From positions 1-64,000 of the forward strand of contig NZ_JALRNF010000030.1 of the NCBI RefSeq assembly GCF_030272895.1: DNA of 64,000 bases. Direction: 5' to 3'. The stretch's first letter is position 1. Every line of letters starts with the position of its first letter. Shown here piece by piece: positions 16,995 to 25,850 of the stretch. The notes below the pieces were generated by a model. That model saw only the letters and a list, made by a program, of their open reading frames with translations, was not told where the DNA came from and made no database searches. The translations under genes were made by a program, and so were the position numbers. This DNA is from Pseudomonas sp. BGr12. GTDB lineage: Bacteria; Pseudomonadota; Gammaproteobacteria; Pseudomonadales; Pseudomonadaceae.

Positions 16995-17428
16995 CGTCCG
17001 TTCAGGTGATGGCCCAGGTCTCCGGCCAGGTCCAGCAGGGAGTAGTCGCGAAAGCTGAAACGCCACTGCTGGTCGATGCGCTCGAACTCATCGTGGTAGC
17101 GCCCTGCGGCGATAGGTTGCAGGGGGTGCCCGGGAGGTGCCTGAAGGACCGTGTAGTACGAGCGCACGGTCGCCCTGGCTGAAGCGTCATCGATATCGAT
17201 GATCGGATTGCTGATGATGTGTCGGGTCCGCGGCGTTCCACAGGGATAGATGATCAAACGTTGCTGCCAGATGCGCAGGATGCCTGCCTCGTCCAGATAG
17301 GTGTCGCAGCCCGGGACTTTGATCCGCGCATGGCGAAAGAGGGCGGCGGCGCCTTGCAGATCGCCGCTGTCCATGGTCTCGGCGTAGCGGTAGAGCAGGT
17401 TGGTGATTGCGATAAGGTCATTGCTCAT
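16991..17428 (-). CDS. SnoaL/NTF2-like nuclear transport factor 2 family protein
   Basis: A 145-residue cone-fold protein: N-terminal helices with LIAITNLLYRYAETMDSGDL, then VRSYYTVLQAP and GRYHDEFERIDQQWRFSFRD strands, as in the ring-hydroxylase beta-subunit-like and SnoaL-like families. Members act as small isomerases, hydratases or ligand binders. It is transcribed away from the repeat at 17526 and from the OYE gene. Function not predictable further. Confidence 0.82.
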   Translation of the reverse strand: MSNDLIAITNLLYRYAETMDSGDLQGAAALFRHARIKVPGCDTYLDEAGILRIWQQRLIIYPCGTPRTRHIISNPIIDIDDASARATVRSYYTVLQAPPGHPLQPIAAGRYHDEFERIDQQWRFSFRDYSLLDLAGDLGHHLNGR

Positions 17429-17525
17429 TGGTCATCCTGGCTCATGGATCCTGTCCGGGACATCGTCACCAGCACAGCGGCAGACGGCATCGTCCATCCA
17501 GACGATCGCTGCGGCCGCTGCGCGC

Positions 17526-17597
17526 CCGATCGCAGCCTGGCGGCAGCTCCTACAGATGCCCTGCAATCACTGTAGGAGCTGGCGAAGCCTGCGATCG
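17526..17597. repeat. Inverted repeat pair, type 2 (GAGCTGGCGAAGCCTGCGATC)
   Basis: Right arm TGTAGGAGCTGGCGAAGCC plus TGCGATCG; left arm is an imperfect complement (CGATCGCAGCCTGGCGGCAGC). This palindrome family differs from the type 1 REP and recurs at 34918. It lies 3' of the OYE-family gene. Confidence 0.8.
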
Positions 17598-17615
17598 ACT
17601 GCGCAGCAGTCGCCA

Positions 17616-18851
17616 TCAGCTTTCGGCACGCTGCGCCATCCACTGCCGGTACTGGCGGGCACGCAGGGCGTTGGCCAGCTGTTGCCCAAGCAACGCCCGA
17701 AGCGGCCAGACCTTCGGGTCGGGCGCTCGGCCCAGGCTGAGCTTGCGCAACTGGAACTTGACCAGGGCCATGTTCGCCAGCGATGCCAGCGGTTTGTTCT
17801 TCCAAGTGATGGGTGGCATCTGCGGCGCCGTGTCCTTGCCCCGCAGCCAGTCGCGCGGCAGGTTGGGGGCGATGGCCAGTGCAGTGCCCATGCCGGCCAT
17901 GGCTACGCCGCTGCCCAGCACCTGTTCGGCAACCACCCGGCGACGTATGCCGCCGGTGACCATCAACGGCATCCTGGCCACCTGCTGCACATCCCGGGCG
18001 AATTCCAGAAAATACGCTTCGCGGGCGAGGGTGCGGCCATCACGGGCCTGGCCCTGCATGGCCGGCGCCTCGTAGCTGCCTCCCGACAACTCAACCAGGT
18101 CCACGGCCTGGTCATTGAGCAGCTTGACCACTTCGCGGGCATCGTCGGCGCTGAAGCCGCCGCGCTGGAAGTCGGCGGAGTTGAGTTTGACCGCCACGGC
18201 AAACTGCGCAGACACCACGGCCCGCACCGCCTTGACGATTTCCAGTAGCAGACGGGCACGGTTTTCCAGCGGCCCGCCCCAGGCATCGGTACGCTGGTTG
18301 GCCAGCGGCGACAGGAACTGGCTCAGCAGGTAGCCATGGGCGGCGTGGATCTGTACGCCGTTGAAGCCAGCACGTTCGGCCAGTTGCGCGGTGCGGGCGA
18401 AACGCTGGATCACTTCATCGATCATGTCCTCGGTCATCGCCTGGGGCAGATTGAAGTGCCTGGACAGGTTGCCCAGCTCCAGCGCCACTGCCGAGGGGGC
18501 CCAGGTCGGCTGGCCGAGATTGGCCGGCATCTGCCGGCCAGGGTGGTTGATCTGCAGCCAGAACTGCGCACCGCGCGCGCGGCCGATGGCGGCCCAGCGC
18601 TTGAACTTGTCCAGCTGCCGGTCGTCCTCCAGCACCACGCCCCCGGGGCCGGTCATGGCCCGGCGGTCAACCATCACGTTGCCGCTGATCAACAGGCCGG
18701 CACCACCCTCGGCCCAGGCCTGGTAGAGGCGCATCAGCTCGGCCGAGGGCGCCTGGTCGGCATCGGCCATGTTCTCTTCCATCGCGGCCTTGGCCAGGCG
18801 ATTGGCGATCACGCCGCCGTTGGGGAGCATCAGTGTGTCGAACAGGTTCAT
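17616..18851 (-). CDS. NADH:flavin oxidoreductase, Old Yellow Enzyme family
   Basis: A 411-residue FMN-dependent TIM-barrel enzyme. Visible landmarks: NRLAKAAMEE near the N-terminus, the flavin/substrate residues in QINHPGRQMP (about 100-109), the GFNGVQIHAAHGYLLSQFLSP motif (about 168-188), VAVKLNSADF and the phosphate site MVTGGIRRR. Such enzymes reduce activated C=C bonds of electrophiles. ATG 18851 follows GAGGTGG. It diverges from a MerR-type regulator with a perfect 16-base palindrome between them, so it is probably the regulator's target. Confidence 0.92.
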   Translation of the reverse strand: MNLFDTLMLPNGGVIANRLAKAAMEENMADADQAPSAELMRLYQAWAEGGAGLLISGNVMVDRRAMTGPGGVVLEDDRQLDKFKRWAAIGRARGAQFWLQINHPGRQMPANLGQPTWAPSAVALELGNLSRHFNLPQAMTEDMIDEVIQRFARTAQLAERAGFNGVQIHAAHGYLLSQFLSPLANQRTDAWGGPLENRARLLLEIVKAVRAVVSAQFAVAVKLNSADFQRGGFSADDAREVVKLLNDQAVDLVELSGGSYEAPAMQGQARDGRTLAREAYFLEFARDVQQVARMPLMVTGGIRRRVVAEQVLGSGVAMAGMGTALAIAPNLPRDWLRGKDTAPQMPPITWKNKPLASLANMALVKFQLRKLSLGRAPDPKVWPLRALLGQQLANALRARQYRQWMAQRAES

Positions 18852-18888
18852 GGGGGCCACCTCTATTGATCGTGGATCAACCATAAGA

Positions 18889-18904
18889 TTAAAGTTAACT
18901 TTAA
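18889..18904. promoter_or_regulatory. MerR-type operator between the OYE and MerR genes
   Basis: Perfect palindrome TTAAAGTTAACTTTAA in the 81-base divergent gap, centred about 46 bases from the OYE start. A palindrome inside a stretched promoter spacer is the usual MerR-family operator. Confidence 0.6.
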
Positions 18905-18932
18905 TGTCAACAGCCTTTTGGGAGAGCGCGCA

Positions 18933-19349
18933 ATGAGGATTGGAGAGCTGGCCAAGCGCAGCGGCCTGACGGCTTCACGTATCCGCTTCTACGAGTCCAG
19001 CGGCCTGATCACGTCGGTGACGCGCAAGGCCAATGGCTATCGCGACTACAGCCCGGACGCGGTGTGGATCCTGCAGATCATCACCGGCGCCCAGCGTGCC
19101 GGGTTCTCGCTCGATGAAATCCGCCACCTGTTGCCGGTCAGCCCCAATGCCTGGCAACACGACGAGTTGCTCGCCGGCCTCAAGGGCAAGGTCGCCGAAA
19201 TCGAGGCGCTGCAGCAGCAGCTCGAGCAGAACCGGGCGCAACTGCTGCTGGTGATCGAAAGCATCGAGAACCGCCCCGAAGAGCGGCCCTGCGCCGACAA
19301 CGCGCAGTTGTTGCTCAAGCGCCTGCAGGCCAACACCACCGACGCGTAG
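18933..19349 (+). CDS. MerR-family transcriptional regulator
   Basis: A 138-residue regulator starting with the canonical MRIGELAKRSGLTASRIRFYE helix region split after residue 20, followed by the wing (KANGYRDYSPDAVWIL) and a long C-terminal dimerisation helix (about 80-120) with one cysteine near the end (RPCADN). There is no SoxR-type four-cysteine cluster, so it is not an iron-sulphur sensor. ATG 18933 follows GGGAGAG. It probably controls the divergent OYE-family gene in response to an electrophile. Confidence 0.9.
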   Translation: MRIGELAKRSGLTASRIRFYESSGLITSVTRKANGYRDYSPDAVWILQIITGAQRAGFSLDEIRHLLPVSPNAWQHDELLAGLKGKVAEIEALQQQLEQNRAQLLLVIESIENRPEERPCADNAQLLLKRLQANTTDA

Positions 19350-19353
19350 CCGC

Positions 19354-19441
19354 TGTGGGAGCGGGCTTGCCCCGCGATGCGATATGGCTGACAACACGCA
19401 ATCGCGGGGCAAGTCGAGTCGTCGCACCGCCGCTCCTACAG
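19354..19441. repeat. REP pair, type 1, with an interrupted right arm
   Basis: The left arm is TGTGGGAGCGGGCTTGCCCC. In the right arm GGGGCAAG and CCGCTCCTACAG are separated by about 15 extra bases (TCGAGTCGTCGCACC), so the hairpin is broken near its base. It is either a known variant unit or a mutated copy. Confidence 0.82.
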
Positions 19442-19551
19442 CCGTTTTCGATCAGCTACGCTTCAGGCGCATGGGCCGTCTTGTGGACCGGCCAGCAGGG
19501 GGGCGGGGCAGCAGTACCCCGCAGCAGTAAAGCATCCGTACGGCAGTATTC

Positions 19552-21117
19552 ATGAGCAAACTAGGTCCCATGTCCATCGGCCTGCGCGGCCTGATCCTGA
19601 GTTTCGTCCTGCTGGCCGTGCTGGCCACACTGTGCAATAGCCTGTTCGTGGCCTGGGGCGTGCAACGTGACGCCCTGGTGCATTCGGCGCTGGAGGCCAA
19701 CCGCGCCTACGCCTTCAAGGTCGCTTCGAGCATCACCGCCTTTCTCACGTCGGTGCATGAGCGCATGAGTTTCAGCAGCCAGCGGCTTGGGCGCGACTTT
19801 TCCAATGCGCAGCTGCTCAAGGATGAGGCCATGCGCCTGCAAGCCCAGGATACAGAGCTCAACACCGTGCTGATCGTCGATGCCAACGGCAGGGTGGTGC
19901 AGAACTGGCCCGAGGTGCCGGCAATGCTCGGCACGCGGATCCAGTCCGAGGAAATCCAGCAGGCACTGGCCGAGCAGCGTCCCCTGGTCAGTCATGCCTA
20001 CACCACCCTGACGGGCCAGATGGTCGTGGCGATTTCCCAGCCGATCTTCAGCCCGTCGGGGCAGTTTCTCGGGGTCATCGCCGGGTCGGTGTTCATTCAG
20101 CAGCGCAGCGTGCTGCACACCCTGATCGGCAACCACTATCACCAGGACGGCACGGTTGCCTTCGTGGCCGACGAGCACCGGCGCTTGCTCTATCACACCG
20201 ATATCACCAAGGTCGGCGAGCTGTTGACCAGCAGTCCGACGATCGATGCCGCCTTGCGCGGCGAGAGCGGGGCCATGGAAGCCATCAACTACCAGGGCAT
20301 TCCGGTGCTGGCAGGTTACGCCCAGGTCGCCGACGCCAACTGGACCGTGGTCTCGCAATTGCCGCGCGAGCTGGCCCTGGCACCGCTGGGCAAACTGATG
20401 CGCGACATGCTCGTGAAGATCATTCCCGCCGGTGTGCTTGGTTTGCTGTTGATCCTGCTGGGAACCATGTTGATCACCCGCCCGCTGCGACAACTGGCCA
20501 ACAGTGCGACGCAGCTTTCAGCGCCGGAAACCACTGGCCAGTTGCAAGCTATCAATGCCTGGTATGCCGAGGCTGCGGCCATTCGTGCAGCACTGCTGGA
20601 TGGGGTTCAGCTGCTCCAGCAGAAACTTGGCAGACTCAAGAGGGATGCACAGAACGACCCCCTGACAGGCCTGGCCAACCGTCGGGCGATGAACAAGGCC
20701 CTTGAGACACTGGACCAGGAGGGCCGGCACTATGCTGCCCTGGCCCTGGATATCGATCGCTTCAAGCGGGTCAACGACACCTTTGGCCATGACATCGGTG
20801 ACCTGGTGCTCAAGCAGATGGCTGCGATCATCCAGCAAAATTCCCGCGAGGATGACCTGGCCTGCCGGGCAGGTGGCGAGGAGTTCGTGCTGCTGTTGCC
20901 GGACACCAGCCTTGAACGTGCCGGGGAAATTGCCGAACGCATTCGCCAGTCCATCGCCAGCACCCCGATCGAGCCGGCGGGGACGTTGACCATTTCCATC
21001 GGCGTGGCCTGTCGCAGCGAGCAGACACCCACGCCGGAGGCGATCCTCAAGTGCGCGGACGAATTGCTCTACCGGGCCAAGCAGGAGGGGCGCAACCGGG
21101 TGGTGGTGCAGGCTTAG
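19552..21117 (+). CDS. Membrane diguanylate cyclase with extracytoplasmic Cache-type sensor
   Basis: This 521-residue protein has a first transmembrane helix (about 10-32), a periplasmic sensor region of about 250 residues with dCache-like features (FSPSGQFLGVIAGSVFI, GTVAFVADEHRRLLYHTD), a second helix (about 285-308), and a GGDEF domain (about 360-515). The active site is GGEEF near 442-446. The allosteric I-site RxxD (REDD) lies exactly five residues before it, so product inhibition by c-di-GMP is expected. No EAL domain. An alternative start is six codons in. The stop overlaps the convergent cupin gene. Confidence 0.92.
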   Translation: MSKLGPMSIGLRGLILSFVLLAVLATLCNSLFVAWGVQRDALVHSALEANRAYAFKVASSITAFLTSVHERMSFSSQRLGRDFSNAQLLKDEAMRLQAQDTELNTVLIVDANGRVVQNWPEVPAMLGTRIQSEEIQQALAEQRPLVSHAYTTLTGQMVVAISQPIFSPSGQFLGVIAGSVFIQQRSVLHTLIGNHYHQDGTVAFVADEHRRLLYHTDITKVGELLTSSPTIDAALRGESGAMEAINYQGIPVLAGYAQVADANWTVVSQLPRELALAPLGKLMRDMLVKIIPAGVLGLLLILLGTMLITRPLRQLANSATQLSAPETTGQLQAINAWYAEAAAIRAALLDGVQLLQQKLGRLKRDAQNDPLTGLANRRAMNKALETLDQEGRHYAALALDIDRFKRVNDTFGHDIGDLVLKQMAAIIQQNSREDDLACRAGGEEFVLLLPDTSLERAGEIAERIRQSIASTPIEPAGTLTISIGVACRSEQTPTPEAILKCADELLYRAKQEGRNRVVVQA

Positions 21118-21461
21118 CCGAGGATGAAGTAGGTCTTGCGCACCGTCTCGACGATCTCCCATTCACCATGGGTCTCGGCGGCAAAGTAGATCGAGTCGCC
21201 GGCCTTGAAATGAATGGGCTCGCCGCCGTCGGGGGTGAAGCTGCCCTTGCCTTCGATGAAGTAGCTGAATTCGGCCTGCATCACCGCGCGGCGCAAGCGG
21301 CCGGGCGAACATTCCCAGAAACCACCGGAGACGTTTTGCGTGGCGATGTCATGGTGCACGGCCGTGCGCGTCATTGGCACCGGTTCACCAACGGGCAGGC
21401 TGGCGGGCACCGGCTCGCTGAACTGGTGGTCGTTTTCAAGGCGGATCAGAACAGGGGACAT
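21114..21461 (-). CDS. Cupin-domain protein (DUF861/cupin_3)
   Basis: A 115-residue single cupin: VSGGFWECSPGRLRRAVMQAEFSYFIEGKG (about 44-73) and HFKAGDSIYFAAETHGEWEI (about 84-103) are the two conserved motifs of the EutQ/ureidoglycine-aminohydrolase-like cupin_3 family. It lies ten bases downstream of the FAD oxidase gene on the same strand and is most likely co-transcribed with it, so it probably serves the same catabolic step. Substrate unknown. Confidence 0.85.
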   Translation of the reverse strand: MSPVLIRLENDHQFSEPVPASLPVGEPVPMTRTAVHHDIATQNVSGGFWECSPGRLRRAVMQAEFSYFIEGKGSFTPDGGEPIHFKAGDSIYFAAETHGEWEIVETVRKTYFILG

Positions 21462-21470
21462 GGCGTTTCC

Positions 21471-22877
21471 TCAGGATTTGTCTTCAAGACCAGCAGGGGC
21501 AAAGCCGGCCATCATCACGTCCAGCCGGTTTGCCTTGTTACCGCCAAGCTCGGCGCGCTCTTTGCGCAGCACCGAACCACGGACCAGGGTGCCGCCGAGG
21601 TAGCGCAGCGGCTCCGGCGGGAAGGGTTTGCAGCGCCGGCCGACCAGCGCGCAGGTGCTCCATTGATCGTTCCTGCCCAGCGCCAGGCTCGCCAGGATGC
21701 GCCCGCCCAGGCGGCTCGGGCCGACACCGTTGCCGCTCCAGCCGATGCCGTAGTGAATGTTGTCGCTGCCATCGATGTGGTTGAACACCGGCAGGCTGTC
21801 GTAGGTGCGATCGATCGGGCCGGACCAGGCGTGGCTGACGCCGACATCGTCGAGCATGGGGTAGGTACGGCGCAGGTCGGAGGTGGTCAGGCCGATGCCC
21901 TCGGCGTCTTCGCTGAATACCTCGCCCATGCGCGAGCCATAGGACAGCGACCCGGTACCCTTGCCGAAGGCAATCCGGCCATCGCCGGTGGTGCGGTAGT
22001 AATCGACCAGCAGTTGCGAGTCGGTTATCGCTTCGCCGCCGCTCCAGCCCATGCCGTCCAGGCGGTTGCCAAGGGGCTGGGTGACTACGATGGAACTGCC
22101 GACCGGCACGAACAGTTTCGCCAGTTCAGGGATGGCCGATGACCAGGCGTTGGTGGCCAGCACCACATTGCCGGCCTCGACGCGGCCGTTGGCGGTGATC
22201 AGCCGCACCGGGCGTCCGGGCTGGATTTCGCTGACGGCAGTGCCTTCATAAATCTCGACGCCAGCCTCGATCGCCACCCTGCGCATACCGCGCACCAGGG
22301 CGGCCGGTTGCACCGTGGCGTTACTGCGTTCGAGCACACCGGCCAGGTGAACGCTCGAACCGGTGCGCCTGGCCACCTCCTGGCGTGACAGCCGCTCGAA
22401 CGGTCGGGCACCCACGCGCTCGCAGGCGGCCAGGGTACCGTTCCAGGCATCGATATGGGCCTCGCAGGTGGCCGTCCATAGCCAGCCCTTTTGCCGGAAG
22501 GCGGCGTCGATGCCGTGCTGCTGGCAGAACTCGCCCAGTTCACCGATGGCCCGCTCGGCACTTTTGGCCAGAAAGGTCGCCTGCTCGGTGGAGCAGAACG
22601 AGGTGAGCGACTGGATCTTCGGCCACCAGGACATCACGAAACCGCCATTGCGCCCCGAGGCCCCGCCACCGCACACATCCTGCTCCAGCACCATGACCCG
22701 GCAATCGGGCTCGTGCGCCTTGATCGTCAGTGCCGTCCACAAGCCGACGAAGCCACCACCGACAATCACGATATCGGCCAAATGTGCACCCTGCAGGGCT
22801 GGCGAAGGTTGCAGGGCAGGCTCGATCGACTGCAGCCAGAAGCTGCGTTTCAACGGGGCAACGGCAGGGAATTTCAT
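21471..22877 (-). CDS. FAD-dependent amine / amino-acid oxidoreductase (DAO family)
   Basis: The 468-residue enzyme has an FAD Rossmann fingerprint ADIVIVGGGFVGLWTALTIK (about 34-53), then CGGGASGRNGGF, the second FAD site GNVVLATNAWSS, and a C-terminal GIGWSGNGVGPSRLGGRILA. This pattern fits gamma-glutamylputrescine oxidase/DAO-type flavoproteins that oxidise a C-N bond to an imine. ATG 22877 is used; a GTG two codons earlier is possible. It diverges from a RidA gene, whose product typically hydrolyses reactive imines or enamines, supporting an imine-producing reaction. Confidence 0.9.
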   Translation of the reverse strand: MKFPAVAPLKRSFWLQSIEPALQPSPALQGAHLADIVIVGGGFVGLWTALTIKAHEPDCRVMVLEQDVCGGGASGRNGGFVMSWWPKIQSLTSFCSTEQATFLAKSAERAIGELGEFCQQHGIDAAFRQKGWLWTATCEAHIDAWNGTLAACERVGARPFERLSRQEVARRTGSSVHLAGVLERSNATVQPAALVRGMRRVAIEAGVEIYEGTAVSEIQPGRPVRLITANGRVEAGNVVLATNAWSSAIPELAKLFVPVGSSIVVTQPLGNRLDGMGWSGGEAITDSQLLVDYYRTTGDGRIAFGKGTGSLSYGSRMGEVFSEDAEGIGLTTSDLRRTYPMLDDVGVSHAWSGPIDRTYDSLPVFNHIDGSDNIHYGIGWSGNGVGPSRLGGRILASLALGRNDQWSTCALVGRRCKPFPPEPLRYLGGTLVRGSVLRKERAELGGNKANRLDVMMAGFAPAGLEDKS

Positions 22878-23126
22878 GGGCACGTCTCGTGGCGAGTGAA
22901 GGACGGGAGACTGTTGTTATGGTCTCGAAGCTATCGCCAGATCAGTAAAAAAACAACACAAAAATTTACCAATGGGAAATTTTAATAGGATTTTTTAATT
23001 TTGCCGAATTCTCCTGTTTATCGTCATTTTCTTCCTAGCCGGGCGCTCGCAGCCGGCCACAGACTTTTCGCCAGTGCCCGCCAGCCTGGCGGCATCGCCC
23101 CTAGAACAATGACAAGAGAGGTCGGC

Positions 23127-23474
23127 ATGAACCTGCAACGATTGGGCGGCAACGCCCGCTACAGCCTGTGTGTGATCTGCGAAGGCAGGATCGAGACCGC
23201 CGGCATCGTCGCCCGCGACCCGGAGCAGGGCATCGGTGCGCAAACCCGCGACGTGCTGCAGCAACTGGACGACATCCTGGCCATGGCCCTGGTCGACAAG
23301 TCGCGCCTGACCCGGGTGCAGATCTGGCTCGCCGACATGGCCGACTTCGAGGTGATGAACGAGGTCTACGACGCCTGGGTCGACCGCGCCAACCCGCCGG
23401 TGCGTGCCTGCGTGGGCGCGGCGTTGGCCGACAGCCGTTACCGCCTGGAAATCCAGGCCTCGGCCGTCAGCTGA
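23127..23474 (+). CDS. RidA-family (YjgF/UK114) enamine/imine deaminase-like protein
   Basis: A 115-residue protein with the RidA fold pattern: YSLCVICEGRIETAGIVA, then QTRDVLQQLDDILA, LTRVQIWLADMADFEVMNEVY and the C-terminal NPPVRACVGAALADSRYRLEIQ split around the arginine (VRACVG) that binds the substrate carboxylate. RidA proteins hydrolyse enamine/imine intermediates released by PLP or flavin enzymes. GAGAGG precedes ATG 23127. It is the first gene of a plus-strand set with a 2-hydroxyacid dehydrogenase and an MFS transporter. Confidence 0.9.
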   Translation: MNLQRLGGNARYSLCVICEGRIETAGIVARDPEQGIGAQTRDVLQQLDDILAMALVDKSRLTRVQIWLADMADFEVMNEVYDAWVDRANPPVRACVGAALADSRYRLEIQASAVS

Positions 23475-23512
23475 CGGAAGAGCAAAACACTCGATGCCCC
23501 ACGGAGGTGTCC

Positions 23513-24454
23513 ATGTTGCATGACGTCGTATTCCTCGACCGAGACGGCTTCGCCGAAAGCGTGCTGATCAAGGAACTGCCTTTTCCTCATCGCTGGACCC
23601 TGTACGACTACACCAGCCCCGAGCAGATGGTCGAACGGCTGGCCGGCGCCACCATCGCCATTACCAGCGGCGTGCCGATCACGGTGCAGCAGCTTGAGCA
23701 GTTGCCGTCGCTGCAGATGATCTCACTGGCCATGACCGGTACCGATGTGGTCGATCTGGACTACTGCCATCAGCGCGGCATTCAGGTCAGCAACGTGCCT
23801 GGCTACGGCACCCATGCGGTGGCCGAGCATGCGCTGGCGATGATCTTTTCGCTGCTGCGCAACGTCGACCGCTACCACCAGTTGCTGATGCAGGTGCGCA
23901 GCGGGCAGAGGGCCTGGAACAGCACCTATTTCGACTACCCGATCCGCGACATTCGCGCCAAGGTGCTTGGCATCATCGGCCATGGTCCGATTGCCCAGCG
24001 CCTGGCCGAGCTGGCCACGCGCCTGGAGATGGAGGTCTATTTCCATGATCGCGAGGGTCACTACCAGGGTGAGCGCTACCTGTCGCTGGAGCAACTGCTG
24101 CGCCGCAGCGACGTGGTCTCGATCAACTGCCCGCTGACCCCGCAGACCCGCCACCTGATCGGCCGCCAGCAACTGGCCTGGATGAAGACCGACGCGGTGC
24201 TGGTCAACACCTCGCGCGGTGCGGTGATCAACGAGCCCGACCTGATCCATGCCCTTCAGACCGGCCAGATCGGCGGCGCCGCGCTCGATGTCATCACCCA
24301 TGAACCCATCAGCCTCGATGAGCCGCTGCTGCACCTGGCCGCCAGCCACAACCTGATCCTCAACCCGCATATCGCCTGGAGCAGCGCCGAGGCCACGCAA
24401 GCGCTGATGGACAGGGCGCTGGACAACGTCACGGCATTCGTTTCACGCACGTAG
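23513..24454 (+). CDS. D-2-hydroxyacid dehydrogenase, NAD(P)-dependent
   Basis: This 313-residue enzyme has the nucleotide site VLGIIGHGPIAQRLAELA (about 148-165), and the catalytic set Arg in VNTSRGAVIN (about 230), Glu in ITHEPIS (about 259) and His in NPHIAWSS (about 283) of the D-isomer-specific dehydrogenase family. It interconverts a 2-oxoacid and a D-2-hydroxyacid. GGAGGTGTCC precedes the ATG. Placed 38 bases after the RidA gene, it probably handles the 2-oxoacid product of amine oxidation. Confidence 0.92.
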   Translation: MLHDVVFLDRDGFAESVLIKELPFPHRWTLYDYTSPEQMVERLAGATIAITSGVPITVQQLEQLPSLQMISLAMTGTDVVDLDYCHQRGIQVSNVPGYGTHAVAEHALAMIFSLLRNVDRYHQLLMQVRSGQRAWNSTYFDYPIRDIRAKVLGIIGHGPIAQRLAELATRLEMEVYFHDREGHYQGERYLSLEQLLRRSDVVSINCPLTPQTRHLIGRQQLAWMKTDAVLVNTSRGAVINEPDLIHALQTGQIGGAALDVITHEPISLDEPLLHLAASHNLILNPHIAWSSAEATQALMDRALDNVTAFVSRT

Positions 24455-24497
24455 TGATCACCGCTCGCCCACACATAAAAACAACAAGAGGTAGGTC

Positions 24498-25799
24498 ATG
24501 CAGAACGTCGAAATCTCCAGTACCCGCTCCTTTGATGAATCACCCATACGCCCCCTGCACATCAAGGCCGCCGTCGGCGGCGTCGGGGGCCAGTTCTGTG
24601 ACGGTTATGTCCTTGGCATCATTGGCATCGCCATCAGCCTTGCGACCACGCCGTTGGGCCTGGACGCGCTTTGGCTCGGCTTGCTCGGCGGTGCGGCGCT
24701 GATCGGCCTGTTCCTGGGCAGCCTGCTGACCGGACCGCTCGCCGACCGCTACGGGCGCAAGCACATCTACCGCTGGAACATGGCCCTGTTCTGCATCGTC
24801 TCGGTGGCCCAGTTCTTCGCCCAGAACGCCGAGCAGTTACTGGTGCTGCGCCTGCTGCTGGGTTTTGCCCTGGGCTCGGACTTCGTGGTCGGTGTATCGC
24901 TGGTCGCCGAGCTGGTGCCGCGACGTTTTCGCGGGCCGCTGCTGGCCCTGATGGCCGTGGCCTGGACCCTGGGTTTCACCATCTCCTATATCATCGGCTA
25001 CGTCCTCCAGGCCGCAGGCGACGATGCCTGGCGCTGGATTCTGTTCAGTAGCGTGGTGCCTTCGCTGTTGGTGCTGCTGGTGCGCCAGGGCACACCGGAA
25101 TCGCCGCTGTGGCTGATGAAGAAGGGCCGCCAGCGTGAAGCCCGCGAGGTGATCGAGCGCCTGGGCGGTGGTGAGCTGCCGACGGTGGAGCAGGGCGTGA
25201 GCAAAGCTTCCTGGAGCCAGTTGTTCAGCCGCCAGCAGCGGCGCAACACGCTGGTGGGTGCGATCTTCTACACCTGCCAGGTGATCCCGTACTTCGCCAT
25301 GAGCACTTTCATTCCGCGTATCTTCTCGGCGCTGAAGGTGGAAGACAGCTACACCGGCGGCCTGGTCTATAACGTCTTCCTGCTGGCTGGCTCCATTGCC
25401 GGGCTGATGCTGATCAACCTGCTGACCCGCCGGGCGTTCCTGATCGGCACCTTCACCCTCAACGCCATCGCGCTGTTCGTGCTGGCGAGCTGGAGCGGCA
25501 TGCCGGCGGTCTATGTGGTTGGGGTGTTTGCGGTGTTTGCCTTTGTCATGGCCGGCTCCGGCGTGCTGGAGTTCGCCTACACCTCCGAGCTGTTCCCCAC
25601 CGAGTTGCGCGCCTCCGGCGTCGGCCTGTCGGTGGCGGCCAGCCGGATCGGCGCGGCGTCCTGCACCTTCCTGCTGCCAGTGGTGATGGAGCGCTTCGGC
25701 ACCTCGGCGGCCATCGGCACCTGTGTCGCGGCGCTGGTGATCGGTGCGCTGGTGTGCCTGCTCTGGGCGCCGGAAACCAATCCTCGCTACGTGCGCTGA
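24498..25799 (+). CDS. MFS transporter
   Basis: A 433-residue, 12-helix major facilitator. Landmarks: GPLADRYGRKHIYR loop after helix 2 (about 76-89), VGVSLVAELVPRRFRG after helix 4, and YTSELFPTELRASGVG in the second half, the sugar-porter-like signature. AAGAGG precedes the ATG. As the last gene of the RidA/dehydrogenase set it is the likely importer of the catabolised compound. Specificity not deducible. Confidence 0.92.
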   Translation: MQNVEISSTRSFDESPIRPLHIKAAVGGVGGQFCDGYVLGIIGIAISLATTPLGLDALWLGLLGGAALIGLFLGSLLTGPLADRYGRKHIYRWNMALFCIVSVAQFFAQNAEQLLVLRLLLGFALGSDFVVGVSLVAELVPRRFRGPLLALMAVAWTLGFTISYIIGYVLQAAGDDAWRWILFSSVVPSLLVLLVRQGTPESPLWLMKKGRQREAREVIERLGGGELPTVEQGVSKASWSQLFSRQQRRNTLVGAIFYTCQVIPYFAMSTFIPRIFSALKVEDSYTGGLVYNVFLLAGSIAGLMLINLLTRRAFLIGTFTLNAIALFVLASWSGMPAVYVVGVFAVFAFVMAGSGVLEFAYTSELFPTELRASGVGLSVAASRIGAASCTFLLPVVMERFGTSAAIGTCVAALVIGALVCLLWAPETNPRYVR

Positions 25800-25850
25800 G
25801 CCTGCTCGACAACGCGGCCCGCCAGCCGGATGCTGGCGGGCCGTTTTGCG